A stretch of DNA of 64,000 bases, from positions 4,402,001-4,466,000 of the forward strand of contig NZ_AP024655.1 of the NCBI RefSeq assembly GCF_019977355.1, given 5' to 3'. This DNA is from Arthrobacter sp. NicSoilB8 (GTDB lineage Bacteria; Actinomycetota; Actinomycetes; Actinomycetales; Micrococcaceae). Positions 33,662 to 45,942 of the stretch are shown piece after piece (position 1 is the first letter of the stretch; the number at the start of each line of letters is the position of its first letter). The notes under the pieces were generated by a model. The model searched no databases. It saw only the letters and a program-made list of their open reading frames with translations, and was not told the origin of the DNA. The position numbers were made by a program, and so were the translations under genes.

Positions 33662-34393
33662 ATGCCTTCCGCAACCCGCGCCACCCGCATCGGCATGATC
33701 GTGCCGTCCTCCAACACGTGTCTCGAACCGCAGAGCTACCGGATCCTGGGCGGCCGCGATGACGTCACCATCCACTTCGCCCGGATCCCGGTCACCCGGA
33801 TTGCCCTGGACAAGTCCTCGGACCAGCAGTTCGATGCCGCCGTCATGCGCTCGGCCGCCGAACTCCTCGCCACCGCCGACGTCGACGTCATTGCCTGGAA
33901 CGGCACCTCCGGTTCCTGGCTCGGCGCCGATCATGACCGCCGGCTCGTCGAGGAAATCACGAACGCCACGGGCATCCCGGCCACCACCTCCACGCTGGCG
34001 TACATGGAGGCGTTCGGGAGCTTCGGCACCGAACGCATCGGGCTCTTCACCCCGTACACCGGGGACGTCAACGAGCAGATCATCGCGTCCTACGAACAGG
34101 ACGGCATCAAGACCGTGGACCACCGGTTCCTGGGCCTGAGCGACAACGAGTCGTTCGCCCGGGTGGCCGATGACGAGATGCGCCCGGGGTCGCTGCAGCT
34201 GGCGGAGTCCCGGCCGGATGCCATCATCTACCTCTGCACCAACCTCTACGGCGCCAACATCGCCGCGGACATCGAGACCGCGACCGGCATCCCCGTGCTG
34301 GACTCGGTGGCCGTCACGCTGTGGCACTGCCTCAGGATGGCGGGCGCACCGCTGCTGGACCCGCGATGGGGCCGGCTTCTCACCTCCCCCTGA
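33662..34393 (+). CDS. Maleate isomerase/arylmalonate decarboxylase-family protein
   Basis: 243 residues. The fold is that of maleate cis-trans isomerase, Asp/Glu racemase and arylmalonate decarboxylase (AMDase): IGMIVPSSNTCLEPQSY, NGTSGSWLG, LFTPYTGDVNEQI, YLCTNLYGANI. Maleate isomerases have Cys at the first active-site position. Here it is G81 followed by T82-S83, and the single Cys is C192, with Y132 between. This G-T-S/Tyr/Cys pattern matches what I recall of AMDase, which decarboxylates malonates using one Cys. So a decarboxylase or single-Cys isomerase is more likely than a maleate isomerase (inference). RBS TAGGAG. Confidence 0.82.
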   Translation: MPSATRATRIGMIVPSSNTCLEPQSYRILGGRDDVTIHFARIPVTRIALDKSSDQQFDAAVMRSAAELLATADVDVIAWNGTSGSWLGADHDRRLVEEITNATGIPATTSTLAYMEAFGSFGTERIGLFTPYTGDVNEQIIASYEQDGIKTVDHRFLGLSDNESFARVADDEMRPGSLQLAESRPDAIIYLCTNLYGANIAADIETATGIPVLDSVAVTLWHCLRMAGAPLLDPRWGRLLTSP

Positions 34394-34412
34394 AACTCAC
34401 CTCACCGTAAAT

Positions 34413-34477
34413 GCAACGCGGGGTCAGTCACAGCCGGTGCCGGGCCGTCTAATGGGCCGGATCTGACCCCGCGTTGC
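34413..34477. repeat. Palindromic repeat, copy C
   Basis: Arms 34413-34435 and 34455-34477 with several mismatches (TCAGTCACAGCC against GGCCGGATCTGA); loop type as A and B. 20 bp after the decarboxylase-like gene. Confidence 0.85.
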
Positions 34478-34586
34478 TGGTGGCGTTGCAGGTGGCGGCC
34501 GATTGTGACTGCCCGGCCGTCTTGACGCGCGGATTGCCGCCTAGATAATCTCGAAGTGCAATAAAGTTTTCTCACAGAATGAAAAC

Positions 34587-37391
<2,805 letters not shown>

Positions 37392-37411
37392 GGGCGCGTT
37401 AGGGTGGGCAG

Positions 37412-38038
37412 ATGAGTGAAGGCGGCGCGCTGGGCCATGGCATTACACCAGGCACGACGGCGGTGCTGCTTGCCGCCGGCGCCGGGACGCGGCTGGGGCT
37501 CGGGCCCAAGGCGTTGCTCCGGTTCCGCGGCCGCACGCTGGTTGAAGGGCTGGCTGACGTGCTGCTCGACGGCGGCTGCCGGGCAGTGGTGACGGTGCTC
37601 GGCGCGGACGCGGCCGCGGTCCGCGCCGCCACCGACCTCAGCCGGCACCGGGTCATCGTCAATCCGGGCTGGGACACGGGGATGGGCGGCTCGTTCCGGC
37701 TCGGTGTTGCCGCGGCTGCCCAGGAGGACCATGTGCTCATCGCGCTCGTGGACCAGCCCGGGCTGACCAGGGAGACCGTCGCCCGGCTGCTGGCCTCCCA
37801 CCGGCCGGGCCGGGTGACGGCCGCCGCCTACCGCGGCGTCGACGGCACGCTGCGCCGCGGACACCCGCTGCTGCTGGACGTATCGCTGCGTGCCGAAGCG
37901 TCTGCCTCGGCAACGGGCGACGCCGGTGCCCGGCATTTCCTGCAGGCCCACCCCGACCTCATTGACCTCGTGGACTGCAGCGACCTCTCCGGCGGCGAGG
38001 ACCTGGACACGCCGGACCAGCTGCGCCTGCTCGACTAG
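37412..38038 (+). CDS. mocA: Molybdenum cofactor cytidylyltransferase-like nucleotidyltransferase
   Basis: 208 residues. N-terminal nucleotide-binding loop AVLLAAGAGTRLGLGPKALLRFRGRTLVE and NPGWDTGMGGSFRLGV, DQPGLT are typical of MocA/MobA-like proteins that attach CMP to molybdopterin for xanthine dehydrogenase-type enzymes. It lies about 2.5 kb from the xanthine dehydrogenase operon, supporting that role. ATG 37412 follows GGTGGGC, 20 bp after aceE. Confidence 0.87.
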   Translation: MSEGGALGHGITPGTTAVLLAAGAGTRLGLGPKALLRFRGRTLVEGLADVLLDGGCRAVVTVLGADAAAVRAATDLSRHRVIVNPGWDTGMGGSFRLGVAAAAQEDHVLIALVDQPGLTRETVARLLASHRPGRVTAAAYRGVDGTLRRGHPLLLDVSLRAEASASATGDAGARHFLQAHPDLIDLVDCSDLSGGEDLDTPDQLRLLD

Positions 38039-38079
38039 CGTCAAACGCAGCCGGGCCGCAGACAGAACACTGCACTAAA

Positions 38080-38144
38080 CCAACGCGGGGTCAGATACCG
38101 CCCATCAAGGTCCCTCCGATGGGCCTTATCTGACCCCGCGTTGG
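38080..38144. repeat. Palindromic repeat, copy D
   Basis: Arms 38080-38105 and 38119-38144, one mismatch (ACCGCCCAT against ATGGGCCTT), short 13-nt loop AAGGTCCCTCCG-type. Lies between the convergent mocA and UDG genes, two bases from the UDG stop. Confidence 0.9.
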
Positions 38145-38146
38145 CT

Positions 38147-38821
38147 TCAGGGCGTTGGTTTTAGGGCGTTGGTTTTTAGAGGGAAGGGGCCCAGCAGCTC
38201 CTGCAGGCCGCGCTTGAACCCGGACCGGCCGCCATGGGCGGGATGCCTGATTTTCGGCACGTCCAGGCCGCTCCGCTGCAGGCTGCGGTGCGCCACGTTG
38301 CCCACAGCCACCAACGTTTTGATGGAGAACTCCTCCGACAGGGCCTGCCAAAAGGGAGTTCCGAGGGCAGTCTCGGCGGCTGTTGGCGTGCGGTTGGACA
38401 GCGGCTGCCCGGGCACGTGGGTGTGCCACGGGCAGGCGCTCCAGAGCAGGGGCAGGAACTCCAGTTCGGCCAGCACCTCCCACATCACCGTTGCGGTCGG
38501 CTCCGCCGCAACTCCCGCAGCTTTCGCCGGCAGCACGTATCCCTTCCCCGGCCCGAACAGCCCGAAGCTGTTGGCGGGACCCTGGAACATCGTGCGGTTG
38601 GTGAAGGGCACTCCGGTGATCCCCATGCCCCTGTAGCCGGGGGCTTCCCCCACGAGCAGGACCTTCGGGGAGCGGTCCAGCATTTCCTGCAGATAGATGC
38701 CCAGGTTCCGCCTGCGCAGGGCGTTGCCGGGCACGGTGTGGTCGAAGAAATTGTTACACCCCGGCCCTGTTTCCACGGCCGCGAGCCGGTCAATAAAGTC
38801 CTCGATGAAGGATGAAGTCAT
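38147..38821 (-). CDS. Uracil-DNA glycosylase superfamily protein
   Basis: 224 residues from ATG 38821, preceded by AAGGAAC; 11 extra codons upstream lack support. Motifs KVLLVGEAPGYRGMGITGVPFTN (water-activating/uracil pocket of the UDG superfamily), WSACPWHTHVPG, TLVAVGNVAHRSL and the terminal RHPAHGG loop. Excises uracil or related lesions from DNA. The C-terminus (KTNALKPTP) is encoded by a short direct repeat next to palindromic copy D, so the end may have been reshaped by repeat insertion. Confidence 0.85.
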   Translation of the reverse strand: MTSSFIEDFIDRLAAVETGPGCNNFFDHTVPGNALRRRNLGIYLQEMLDRSPKVLLVGEAPGYRGMGITGVPFTNRTMFQGPANSFGLFGPGKGYVLPAKAAGVAAEPTATVMWEVLAELEFLPLLWSACPWHTHVPGQPLSNRTPTAAETALGTPFWQALSEEFSIKTLVAVGNVAHRSLQRSGLDVPKIRHPAHGGRSGFKRGLQELLGPFPLKTNALKPTP

Positions 38822-38914
38822 TCGGTGCCCGTTCCTTGGCAGCTCATAGGTCAATCAGACTATCCGGGCCGCTCGGCCGCCGGCACAGGCTGCCGCGCCG
38901 CTTAGCATGGGGAC

Positions 38915-39439
38915 ATGACGGACATAACCATCTTCACGGTGGGGCACTCCACGCACCCCATCGACGAGTTCGTCGGCATCCTGAAGGCCCACGGCATCAA
39001 GAAGCTGGTCGATGTCCGCACCGTCCCGAAGTCGCGGCACAACCCGCAGTTCAACGCGGACGCCCTGGCGGCGAGCGTGCGGGCCAGCGGGATCACCTAC
39101 CGGCGGATGGCATCCCTCGGCGGCCTGCGGCATGCCCGAAAGGACAGCCCCAACGGCGCCTGGCGGAACGCGTCATTCCGGGGGTACGCGGACTACATGC
39201 AGACCGGGGAATTTTCCACGGCCATCACCCAGCTGCTGGAACGCGGGCGGACCAACAATCTGGCGATCATGTGCGCGGAAGCCGTCCCCTGGCGCTGCCA
39301 CCGCTCGCTGATCGGAGATGCGCTCCTGGTCCGGAACGCCGAGGTGCTGGACATCATGACGGAAGAATCGGCCAAACCCCATACCCTCACCTCCTTCGCA
39401 CGCGTTGACGGAGAGCGGGTCTGGTATCCCGCAGACTAG
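38915..39439 (+). CDS. DUF488 family protein
   Basis: 174 residues. Family motifs FTVGHSTHPIDEFVGILKAHGI, LVDVRTVPKSRHNPQFN, LGGLRHARKD, FRGYADYM and the Cys-bearing AIMCAEAVPWRCHRSLIGDAL. The role is not established; related proteins are thought to act on nucleic acids or as nucleotide-binding factors. Divergent from the UDG gene with about 90 bp between, which could reflect shared control. Confidence 0.88.
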   Translation: MTDITIFTVGHSTHPIDEFVGILKAHGIKKLVDVRTVPKSRHNPQFNADALAASVRASGITYRRMASLGGLRHARKDSPNGAWRNASFRGYADYMQTGEFSTAITQLLERGRTNNLAIMCAEAVPWRCHRSLIGDALLVRNAEVLDIMTEESAKPHTLTSFARVDGERVWYPAD

Positions 39440-39457
39440 GGTCCGGCACCCCCACCA

Positions 39458-39520
39458 CAACGCGGGGTCAGATACGGCCCATGAATCACGCCGACATGGG
39501 CCGTATCTGACCCCGCGTTG
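39458..39520. repeat. Palindromic repeat, copy E
   Basis: Perfect 25-bp arms (39458-39482, 39496-39520) with a 13-nt loop. Sits between convergent DUF488 and aldo/keto reductase genes, the position of a two-way terminator. Confidence 0.92.
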
Positions 39521-39534
39521 CTTGGAGGAGTGGG

Positions 39535-40521
39535 TTACCAGCGGGGGTGGATCGATTCGCGGAAGTAGCGGTCATAGATTTCGCGAACGCCGACGTCGAA
39601 CGTGGCATCAATGCCGCTGACGCCCGCGGCGGCGGCGTTGGAGCGGGCCTGTTCCACGTTCCGCGCGCCCGGGATCACCGTACTGACACCGTCCTGCGCC
39701 GCGATCCAGGCGATGGCCGCCTGGGCGGTGCTGACGCCGTCGGGCACCAGTTCCTCAAACTCGGCCACCGCCTTGAGGCCCTGCCCGAAGTCCACGCCGG
39801 AGAAGGTCTCCCCGACGTCGAACGCCGAGCCGGTGCGGTTGTAGTTCCGGTGGTCGTCCGCCGCGAAGGACGTCTCCGCGGTGTATTTGCCGGAAAGCAG
39901 CCCCGAGGCGAGCGGGACGCGGGCGATGATGCCCACCCCGGCGGCCTCCGCCGCGGGCAGCACCTCGTCCAGCGGCTTAAGCCGGAAGGCGTTGAGGATG
40001 ATCTGGACAGTGGCCGTGCCGTCGTGGCGCATGGCCTCCAGAGCTTCGCCGGTCCGCTCCACACTGACGCCGTAGTTCCGGATGACGCCTTCGGCCACGA
40101 GTGTGTCCAGCGCGTCGTAGACTTCGGCGTTGCTGTACACGGCGGTGGGCGGGCAGTGCAGCTGGACCAGATCCAGCTGCTCGATGCCCAGGTTGCGCCG
40201 CGACCGGTCCGTCCACTCGCGGAAGTTGGCGAGGTTGTAGTTCTCCGGCCGCTGCTCCACCCGGCGGCCCATCTTGGTGGCCACCGTGAGCTCCACGCCG
40301 GGGTTGTCCGCCAGGAACGCTCCGACGGCCTGCTCGCTGCGGCCGTCGCCATAAACGTCCGCGGTGTCGAAAAACGTGACACCCGCGTCCACCGATGCCG
40401 CCAGGATGGCCTGGGCCTGCGCGGGGTCCACGTTGCCCCAGTCCGCGCCAAGCTGCCAGGTCCCCAGGCCCACGATGGAGACGTCCCGTCCGGTCTTGCC
40501 CAACATTCGCTTTTCCATCAT
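39535..40521 (-). CDS. Aldo/keto reductase
   Basis: 328 residues. The catalytic set is visible: Asp in FFDTADVYG with its Tyr, Lys in VATKMGRR, and His in LDLVQLHCPP; NADPH site near PGARNVEQARSNAAA. The NAD(P)H-dependent carbonyl reductase substrate is unknown. Start at 40521 or the adjacent ATG 40518. No ribosome site precedes it, but TATAGT lies nine bases upstream, so a leaderless transcript is possible, starting just after palindromic copy F. Confidence 0.9.
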   Translation of the reverse strand: MMEKRMLGKTGRDVSIVGLGTWQLGADWGNVDPAQAQAILAASVDAGVTFFDTADVYGDGRSEQAVGAFLADNPGVELTVATKMGRRVEQRPENYNLANFREWTDRSRRNLGIEQLDLVQLHCPPTAVYSNAEVYDALDTLVAEGVIRNYGVSVERTGEALEAMRHDGTATVQIILNAFRLKPLDEVLPAAEAAGVGIIARVPLASGLLSGKYTAETSFAADDHRNYNRTGSAFDVGETFSGVDFGQGLKAVAEFEELVPDGVSTAQAAIAWIAAQDGVSTVIPGARNVEQARSNAAAAGVSGIDATFDVGVREIYDRYFRESIHPRW

Positions 40522-40540
40522 CCGACTATAGGCCGGAACA

Positions 40541-40604
40541 GCAACGCGGGGTCAGATACGGCCCATTAAGGCCCCTCCGACGGGCCGTATCTGACCCCGC
40601 GTTG
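40541..40604. repeat. Palindromic repeat, copy F, overlapping the xanthine dehydrogenase 3' end
   Basis: Arms 40541-40563 and 40582-40604, exact over the core. The minus-strand dehydrogenase gene reads through one arm and takes its stop codon (40566-40568) from the loop. Confidence 0.92.
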
Positions 40605-43469
40605 GTTTTGGCGGGAGTCCTTGAGGGCCAGGTAGATCTTGTCGCGGGCGACGGGCAGCTCCGCGAACCGCACCCCGGTGGCGTTCCGGATGGCGTTGGC
40701 CAGGGCCGGCGCCACCGGGTTGAACGGGCTCTCGCTCATGGACTTCGCGCCCAGCGGCCCGAGTTTGTCGGACGTGTCGGCGAAGTACACCTCGCTGCGC
40801 GGCACGTCGGCGAAGGACGGGATGTGGTACTGCCGGAGGATGTCGGTGGTGACCCGTCCGGCGTCGTCCACCCTGACCTCCTCGTACAGCGCGGCACCGA
40901 GGGCCTGCGCGATCCCGCCCTCGATCTGCCCGCGGCACTGCCTCGGGTTGACCACCACGCCAGCGTCGGCGGCCTGCACGCTCTGCAGGATCCGCAGCTC
41001 CCCCGTGCCGGTGTTCACGGCCACCCGGAATCCGTGGACGTTGAACGCCACCGAGCGCGGTGTCCCGCCCCAGTGCCCCTCGGCGGAGAGTTCGACGCCG
41101 GCCGCTGCGGCGGCGTCGAACAGTTCCGTCAGCGGCACCCGGGTTCCCTCGCAGACGACGGCGTCGCCCGCCAGCACGCACCCGGCTGCCTGCACCTGCC
41201 GGATTCCGGCGGCAAAGGCGCGGATCCGCACCGCCAGGTCCTCGGCCGCGGCCAGGGTGGCCTTCCCGGCGACCACGGTGCCGGCCGAGCCGAAGGCGCC
41301 GGAGTCGTGGTCAACAAGGTCCGTGTCCGACTGCCGGACGGTGATCCGGTCCGCGGTGGTGGACAGGGCGGTGGCGGCGAGCTGGGCGTGCACGGTGGTG
41401 GTGCCGTTGCCGAATTCCGCGGTTCCGACGTCCGCCCGGTAGCTTCCGTCCGGCAGCAGCCGGAGCCTGGAATGCGCGAAGTGGCCGCGCGGCGGGACGG
41501 TGTCGATCATGGACAGCGCCGAGCCCTCGCCGGTGACCCAGTCGGGGCCGAGGTCCCCGAGCCCTGCGTCCCGGTAGCGTTCGCGGCCGCGCTCCAGGGC
41601 GTCCTGTACGAGGCGCGTGCACTGGTCCAGCCCGTAGCTGCCGTACAGCACGTCCTCTTCCGGGTCGGGGTGCGTGGAGAGCATGTCGTCGCCCTCGCGG
41701 ACCATGTTGCGGCGCCGGAACTCCATCGCGTCCATGCCGATCCCGGCAGCGAGCTCGTCGACTGCGGACTCGATCGCGAAGACCATCTGGCTCAGACCGT
41801 AGCCGCGGAACGCGCCGGAGGGCACCGTGTTGGTGTACACGGCGTGGGCGTCGACCTTTTTGTTGGCGCAGTTGTACACGGCCAGGGATTCACCGCAGCC
41901 GTGGAACATTACGCCCACGGAATGGTTGCCGTAGGCGCCGGCGTTGGTCAGCACGTCCAGCTGCAGGGCCGTCAGTTTGCCCTCGCTGCTGGCGGCGGCC
42001 TTGAGCTTGATGGTGAACGGGTGCCTGGTGGTGGACGCGGTGAACTGCTCGGTGCGGGTGAATTCGAGCTGCACCGGGCGCCGCAGTTTCAGCGCGGCGA
42101 GCGCCACGATGTCCTCGGTGAGGACTTCCTGCTTGCCGCCGAAGCCGCCGCCCACCCGTCCCGCGACCACCCGGATCCGGTCCTCCGGCAGGCCGAAGAC
42201 CCGGCCCAGGGTGCGCCGGACCAGGAAGGGCACCTGGCTGGAAGTGCGGACCTGCAGCCGCCCGTCGTCGTCGATCGAGGCGATGGCGGCGTGGGTCTCC
42301 AGTGCGGTGTGCTGCACCCGCTGGGTCCGGTAGGTCTGTTCGTGGATGAAGTCCGCGGTGGCGAAGGCCGCCGCGACATCGCCCAGTTCGGAGTGCAGCT
42401 CGGCCACCACGTTCTGGTCCGGCCGGCCGATGCGGGCCGTGACGGCGTCCTTGTCCCCGTGGACCAGCGGGGCGCCGGCGCGCATCGCCTCCTGCGGGGT
42501 GAACACCGCGTCCAGCACCTGGTACTCAACTTTCAGGGCCCGGACGCCGGCTTCCGCCGCGGCCACGGTATCGGCGACGACGGCGGCGATCCGCTGCCCC
42601 ACGAAGCGGACGACGTCGTCCAGCACCCGGGTGTCGTCCGGATCATCGGTGTAGAGCTCGTGCTGCGCCGTGGAAAACAGCTGCGCGGGTGAGTCCTCGT
42701 GGGTGAACACCGCCGCCACGCCGGGAATCCGCAGGGCGTCCGTGGAATCGATGGACAGCACGCGGGCGTGGGCGTGCGGCGAGCGCAGGAGCTTGACATG
42801 CAGCAGCCCGGGGAGCTCCTCCGGCGGAACGTCCAGTGTGTAGCGTGCCGCGCCCGTGACCACGGCCCGGCTGGCGGGGGCCGGGACGTCGTCGCCGAGC
42901 TGGCCGGGACGCGGATCGGGCTGGCCGTCGCCGGCGATCCCGGATCCCGGCCCCTTGGGGTCCGGCTGGCCCGCATGGTCCGGGTGCCCCGATTCGCTGT
43001 GCGCGGCCTCGCCGCAGACGGCGTCGGCAATGGCCCGGTAGCCGGTGCAGCGGCAGAGGTTCCCCTTGAGGTTCCGCGGCAGGTTCGCCTTCTGCTCGTC
43101 GTCGAAGGTGGCCGCCGTCATCACCATGCCTGCGGTGCAGAATCCGCACTGGAAGCCCTGTCGTTCCATGAACTGCTGCTGCATCGGATGCAGGGCGTCG
43201 CGGGTTTCAGTGCCGGCGCCGGTTTCAGTGCCGGCTACAGTGCTGGCCAGGCCCTCCACGGTGGTGACGGCCCGGCCGTCGGCCCGGACCGCGGGGTAGA
43301 TGCAGCTGTGCACCGGAAGGCCGTCCACGTGGACGGTGCACGCCCCGCAGTCGCCGCCGTCGCACCCTTTCTTCACGCCGAAGTTGCCCTGCTCCCGCAG
43401 GAACGTCCGCAGGCACTGCCCCGGCCTCGGTTCGGCCTGCGCCGGGGCGCCGTTGATCTCGATAGCCAT
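40566..43469 (-). CDS. Xanthine dehydrogenase: fused 2Fe-2S and molybdopterin subunits
   Basis: 967 residues. Two iron-sulfur sites are complete: C36, C41, C44, C56 ([18 protein letters not shown]) and C107, C110, C138, C140 ([15 protein letters not shown]). After a Pro/Gly-rich linker with an 18-bp DNA repeat, the molybdopterin domain has [25 protein letters not shown] and [12 protein letters not shown] with the active-site Glu. Oxidises hypoxanthine/xanthine to urate with the FAD subunit encoded just upstream. The last dozen residues ([12 protein letters not shown]) come from palindromic repeat F and are not native to the family. Operon order is xdhC-like, FAD subunit, this gene. Confidence 0.93.
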   Translation of the reverse strand: MAIEINGAPAQAEPRPGQCLRTFLREQGNFGVKKGCDGGDCGACTVHVDGLPVHSCIYPAVRADGRAVTTVEGLASTVAGTETGAGTETRDALHPMQQQFMERQGFQCGFCTAGMVMTAATFDDEQKANLPRNLKGNLCRCTGYRAIADAVCGEAAHSESGHPDHAGQPDPKGPGSGIAGDGQPDPRPGQLGDDVPAPASRAVVTGAARYTLDVPPEELPGLLHVKLLRSPHAHARVLSIDSTDALRIPGVAAVFTHEDSPAQLFSTAQHELYTDDPDDTRVLDDVVRFVGQRIAAVVADTVAAAEAGVRALKVEYQVLDAVFTPQEAMRAGAPLVHGDKDAVTARIGRPDQNVVAELHSELGDVAAAFATADFIHEQTYRTQRVQHTALETHAAIASIDDDGRLQVRTSSQVPFLVRRTLGRVFGLPEDRIRVVAGRVGGGFGGKQEVLTEDIVALAALKLRRPVQLEFTRTEQFTASTTRHPFTIKLKAAASSEGKLTALQLDVLTNAGAYGNHSVGVMFHGCGESLAVYNCANKKVDAHAVYTNTVPSGAFRGYGLSQMVFAIESAVDELAAGIGMDAMEFRRRNMVREGDDMLSTHPDPEEDVLYGSYGLDQCTRLVQDALERGRERYRDAGLGDLGPDWVTGEGSALSMIDTVPPRGHFAHSRLRLLPDGSYRADVGTAEFGNGTTTVHAQLAATALSTTADRITVRQSDTDLVDHDSGAFGSAGTVVAGKATLAAAEDLAVRIRAFAAGIRQVQAAGCVLAGDAVVCEGTRVPLTELFDAAAAAGVELSAEGHWGGTPRSVAFNVHGFRVAVNTGTGELRILQSVQAADAGVVVNPRQCRGQIEGGIAQALGAALYEEVRVDDAGRVTTDILRQYHIPSFADVPRSEVYFADTSDKLGPLGAKSMSESPFNPVAPALANAIRNATGVRFAELPVARDKIYLALKDSRQNQRGVRYGPSEGP

Positions 43470-43471
43470 GC

Positions 43472-44422
43472 TCAGGCTCCTTCCTGCTGTGGCGAGGCAT
43501 GCGGTGACGTGCGCCGCGGAGGCCAGAAGTCCCCGGAGACACGTGCCGGCGGCGCGCCTGCCGGGGCCGCGAGTTCGGCGCGGATTTCCTCGGCGAGCCG
43601 GTAGGTCATGTCCTTGCGCCAGGCGGGCAGGCCGTGGATGTCGTCATGGTAGAGCTCGTCCGGGATGGCGGCGTCGAGCGCGGCGGACAGGTCGGCTGCG
43701 GCACCTGTGCCGGCTCCGGCTGAGCCGGTGCGCAGGCGCAGCTGCACGGGGCGCTTGGTGGCGGCGGTGACGGTGAGGGCCAGTCCGCCGTCGGCGTCGA
43801 GCCGTCCGATCAGCAGCACCCCGGACCTGCCCAGATTGCTCAGCGACAGCCGGCGGAAGGCCACCCGTGAGGCAAGGGCCGACGCCGGCAGGTGGACACC
43901 GTGCAGGAGCTCGCCGGGTGCCAGGGCATTGCGCCCGTCCCCGGTGACGAACTCCGCCATCGGGACAGTGCGGCTGGCGCCGCCCGGTCCAAGCACCGTG
44001 CACACTCCGTCCAGGGCCGCGCAGAGCGAGATCATGGGTCCGGCCGGCAGGGACGTGCAGAGGTTGCCGCCCACGGTCGACATGTTCCAGACCTTGAAGG
44101 ACGCCACGAACGAATCGCAGCACGGCCGGACCAGGTCCAGCGCCGGCCAGTCGGCCGCATGCGTCCGGCCGGCCTCGCTGGCGGGCAGCGCATAGAGCTC
44201 CGCGACGGTGCAGGTGGCCGCGAGCTCGATCCCGGTTTCGGATACCGTGATGGCCGGCCAGCCGGCGGAGCCGAGGTCCAGGAGGCGCCTGAGCGGGTCC
44301 TTGCCAAAGGCGAAACTGCCGTAGGAAAACAGCACGGTGCCGCCGGCCAGCCAGGCGTCGCCCGCCCGCCAATCGGCCGGATCCGCGGTGCGGACCACGG
44401 CCTCGATGGTATTCATGTCCAT
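43472..44422 (-). CDS. Xanthine dehydrogenase FAD-binding subunit
   Basis: 316 residues. CO-dehydrogenase-type FAD fold: [44 protein letters not shown] and [28 protein letters not shown]. Passes electrons from the iron-sulfur centres to NAD+. ATG 44422 after AGGAG; ATG 44416 is an alternative. Its start overlaps the XdhC-like gene by 10 bases and two bases separate its stop from the next start, so all three are co-translated. The C-terminal tail is Pro/Arg/Ser-rich. Confidence 0.92.
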   Translation of the reverse strand: MDMNTIEAVVRTADPADWRAGDAWLAGGTVLFSYGSFAFGKDPLRRLLDLGSAGWPAITVSETGIELAATCTVAELYALPASEAGRTHAADWPALDLVRPCCDSFVASFKVWNMSTVGGNLCTSLPAGPMISLCAALDGVCTVLGPGGASRTVPMAEFVTGDGRNALAPGELLHGVHLPASALASRVAFRRLSLSNLGRSGVLLIGRLDADGGLALTVTAATKRPVQLRLRTGSAGAGTGAAADLSAALDAAIPDELYHDDIHGLPAWRKDMTYRLAEEIRAELAAPAGAPPARVSGDFWPPRRTSPHASPQQEGA

Positions 44423-45762
44423 GGCATCTCCTGGTGGTGCAGGGTGTGAAGTTGCGGCGCCCGATGCGGGGCCGGATGTAGTGGGGCGGGGTGCAGTGGG
44501 GCGGGGTGTAGCGGGGCCGGGTGGATCGGTCCGCTCCCGTACTTCAGCGAGAGGCCGCGGGCGGAGCGGCTCCGGGCCGCCACCAGTTCCGCGGTGATGG
44601 ACACGGCCACCTCGGCAGGCGTGACCGCCCCCAGGTCGAGCCCGATCGGCGAATGCAGCCGCTCGATCTCCTCCGGCTCCACGCCGGCGGAGATCAGGGA
44701 CTGCAGCCGCTGGCTGTGGCTCCGCCGCGATCCCATGGCCCCGACGTACGCCAGGTCCAGGCGAAGCGCCGTCTCCAGCAGCGGAATGTCGAACTTCGGA
44801 TCATGGGTCAGCACGCAGACGACCGTCCGGGGATCGAGGCGGCCGGCCGCGGCCTCGGCCGCCAGATACCGGTGCGGCCAGTCGGTGACCACTTCCTCGG
44901 CCAGGGCGAAGCGCTCCTGCAAGGCGAAGGCCGGGCGGGCATCGCACAACGTCACGTGGTAGCCGAGCAGCCGGGCGGCCGGCACCAGGGCCGCGCCAAA
45001 ATCGTTGGCGCCGAACACCAGCATCCGGGCCGGCGGCAGCCTGCTCTCCACCAGCAGCGTGACGGGCTCATTCGCGGCCTGGCCCTCCGCCGCGTCGCCG
45101 CAGCACCCTGTGTCCGGCGCCAGCCGCACCACGGCGGTGATCCCGTTTCTCAGCAGGGGCTCCAGCTGCGCAGCCGCCGCCTGCAGCAGGGAGCGGGCCC
45201 CGTCCCCGGCGCCCAGCAAAGCGCCCACCGCCGCGGACTGCGCCACCCGGTAGCCGGCCGGGTCCGGAATCACGACGGCGCCCGCGCCCGCCGGGCGGCC
45301 GGCATCCACCCGGCGGATGAGCGCCAGGCCCGCTGCCGGATCCAGGTCGCCCACGACGTTCAGGCCGCCCCAGGCGTCCAAGGCATTCAGAGTGTCCAAG
45401 GTGTTCCGGGAGTTCAGACCCTCCGGTCCGCGGCCTCCTAAGGCGTCCGTCAGCAGTTCGATGTGGATTTCCAGCTCGCCGCCGCAGGTGAGCCCGACGG
45501 CGAACGCGTCCTCGGAGCTGTAGCCAAAGAACTCACGGCGCGGACCGCCGTCGGCGATCACCTCCAGGGCAGCCGTCACGACGGCGCCCTCGACGCAGCC
45601 GCCGGAGAGGCTGCCCAGGACATCGCCGGACTCGGACACCAGCATGGAGGTTCCCACCGGGCGCGGCACTGAACCGCCGGCCCCCACGACGGTAGCCACA
45701 GCGCAGCGCCGGCCGGTGGCTGCCGGCTGCCAGGCTGTGAGCCCGGGCATCAGTTCCAACAT
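44413..45762 (-). CDS. xdhC: XdhC/CoxI-family molybdenum-enzyme maturation factor
   Basis: 449 residues. N-terminal XdhC domain (CAVATVVGAGGSVPRPVGTSMLVSESGDVLGSLSGGCVEGAV) and C-terminal Rossmann domain (PARMLVFGANDFGAALVPAARLLGYHVTLCD; VVCVLTHDPKFD; YVGAMGSRRSH). Helps insert sulfurated molybdenum cofactor into xanthine dehydrogenase. The extreme C-terminus is a HPAPL repeat from three 15-bp DNA units (44478-44522), and a smaller repetitive insert (NTLDTLNALD) lies mid-protein. First gene of the operon, reading away from guaD. Confidence 0.9.
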   Translation of the reverse strand: MLELMPGLTAWQPAATGRRCAVATVVGAGGSVPRPVGTSMLVSESGDVLGSLSGGCVEGAVVTAALEVIADGGPRREFFGYSSEDAFAVGLTCGGELEIHIELLTDALGGRGPEGLNSRNTLDTLNALDAWGGLNVVGDLDPAAGLALIRRVDAGRPAGAGAVVIPDPAGYRVAQSAAVGALLGAGDGARSLLQAAAAQLEPLLRNGITAVVRLAPDTGCCGDAAEGQAANEPVTLLVESRLPPARMLVFGANDFGAALVPAARLLGYHVTLCDARPAFALQERFALAEEVVTDWPHRYLAAEAAAGRLDPRTVVCVLTHDPKFDIPLLETALRLDLAYVGAMGSRRSHSQRLQSLISAGVEPEEIERLHSPIGLDLGAVTPAEVAVSITAELVAARSRSARGLSLKYGSGPIHPAPLHPAPLHPAPLHPAPHRAPQLHTLHHQEMPWT

Positions 45763-45851
45763 GGCTGCACCCGCTTCCCCTGTGCGGCGGTGGTGAGCAC
45801 ATTCTCGTACCTCACCCGGGCCGGGGAAAGCACCGCCCCGGCCGGGTGCGC

Positions 45852-45880
45852 CGGAAATCCGCTGCGGTCCCGGATTTCCG
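45852..45880. terminator. Hairpin between guaD and the xanthine dehydrogenase operon
   Basis: CGGAAATCCG (45852-45861) and its exact complement (45871-45880). On the minus strand it follows guaD and precedes xdhC. No T tract; it may be an attenuating or processing hairpin. Confidence 0.5.
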
Positions 45881-45942
45881 CGCCCCGGATCCCGGTCGCG
45901 CCGGTCCGAAAGCGCAGCGGAATCCGCATCTCGACCACCGGC

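Noticed and set aside
31275..33674. A 799-codon frame antisense to the racemase-like and hydantoinase genes
   Set aside because: Shadow of conserved sense-strand coding; no start context or domain.
33662..34393. Plain annotation as maleate isomerase
   Set aside because: The first catalytic Cys is replaced by Gly in a G-T-S context, so I kept the family name but not the specific activity.
40395..42692. A 765-codon frame on the plus strand across xanthine dehydrogenase
   Set aside because: Antisense to a gene with complete iron-sulfur and molybdopterin motifs.
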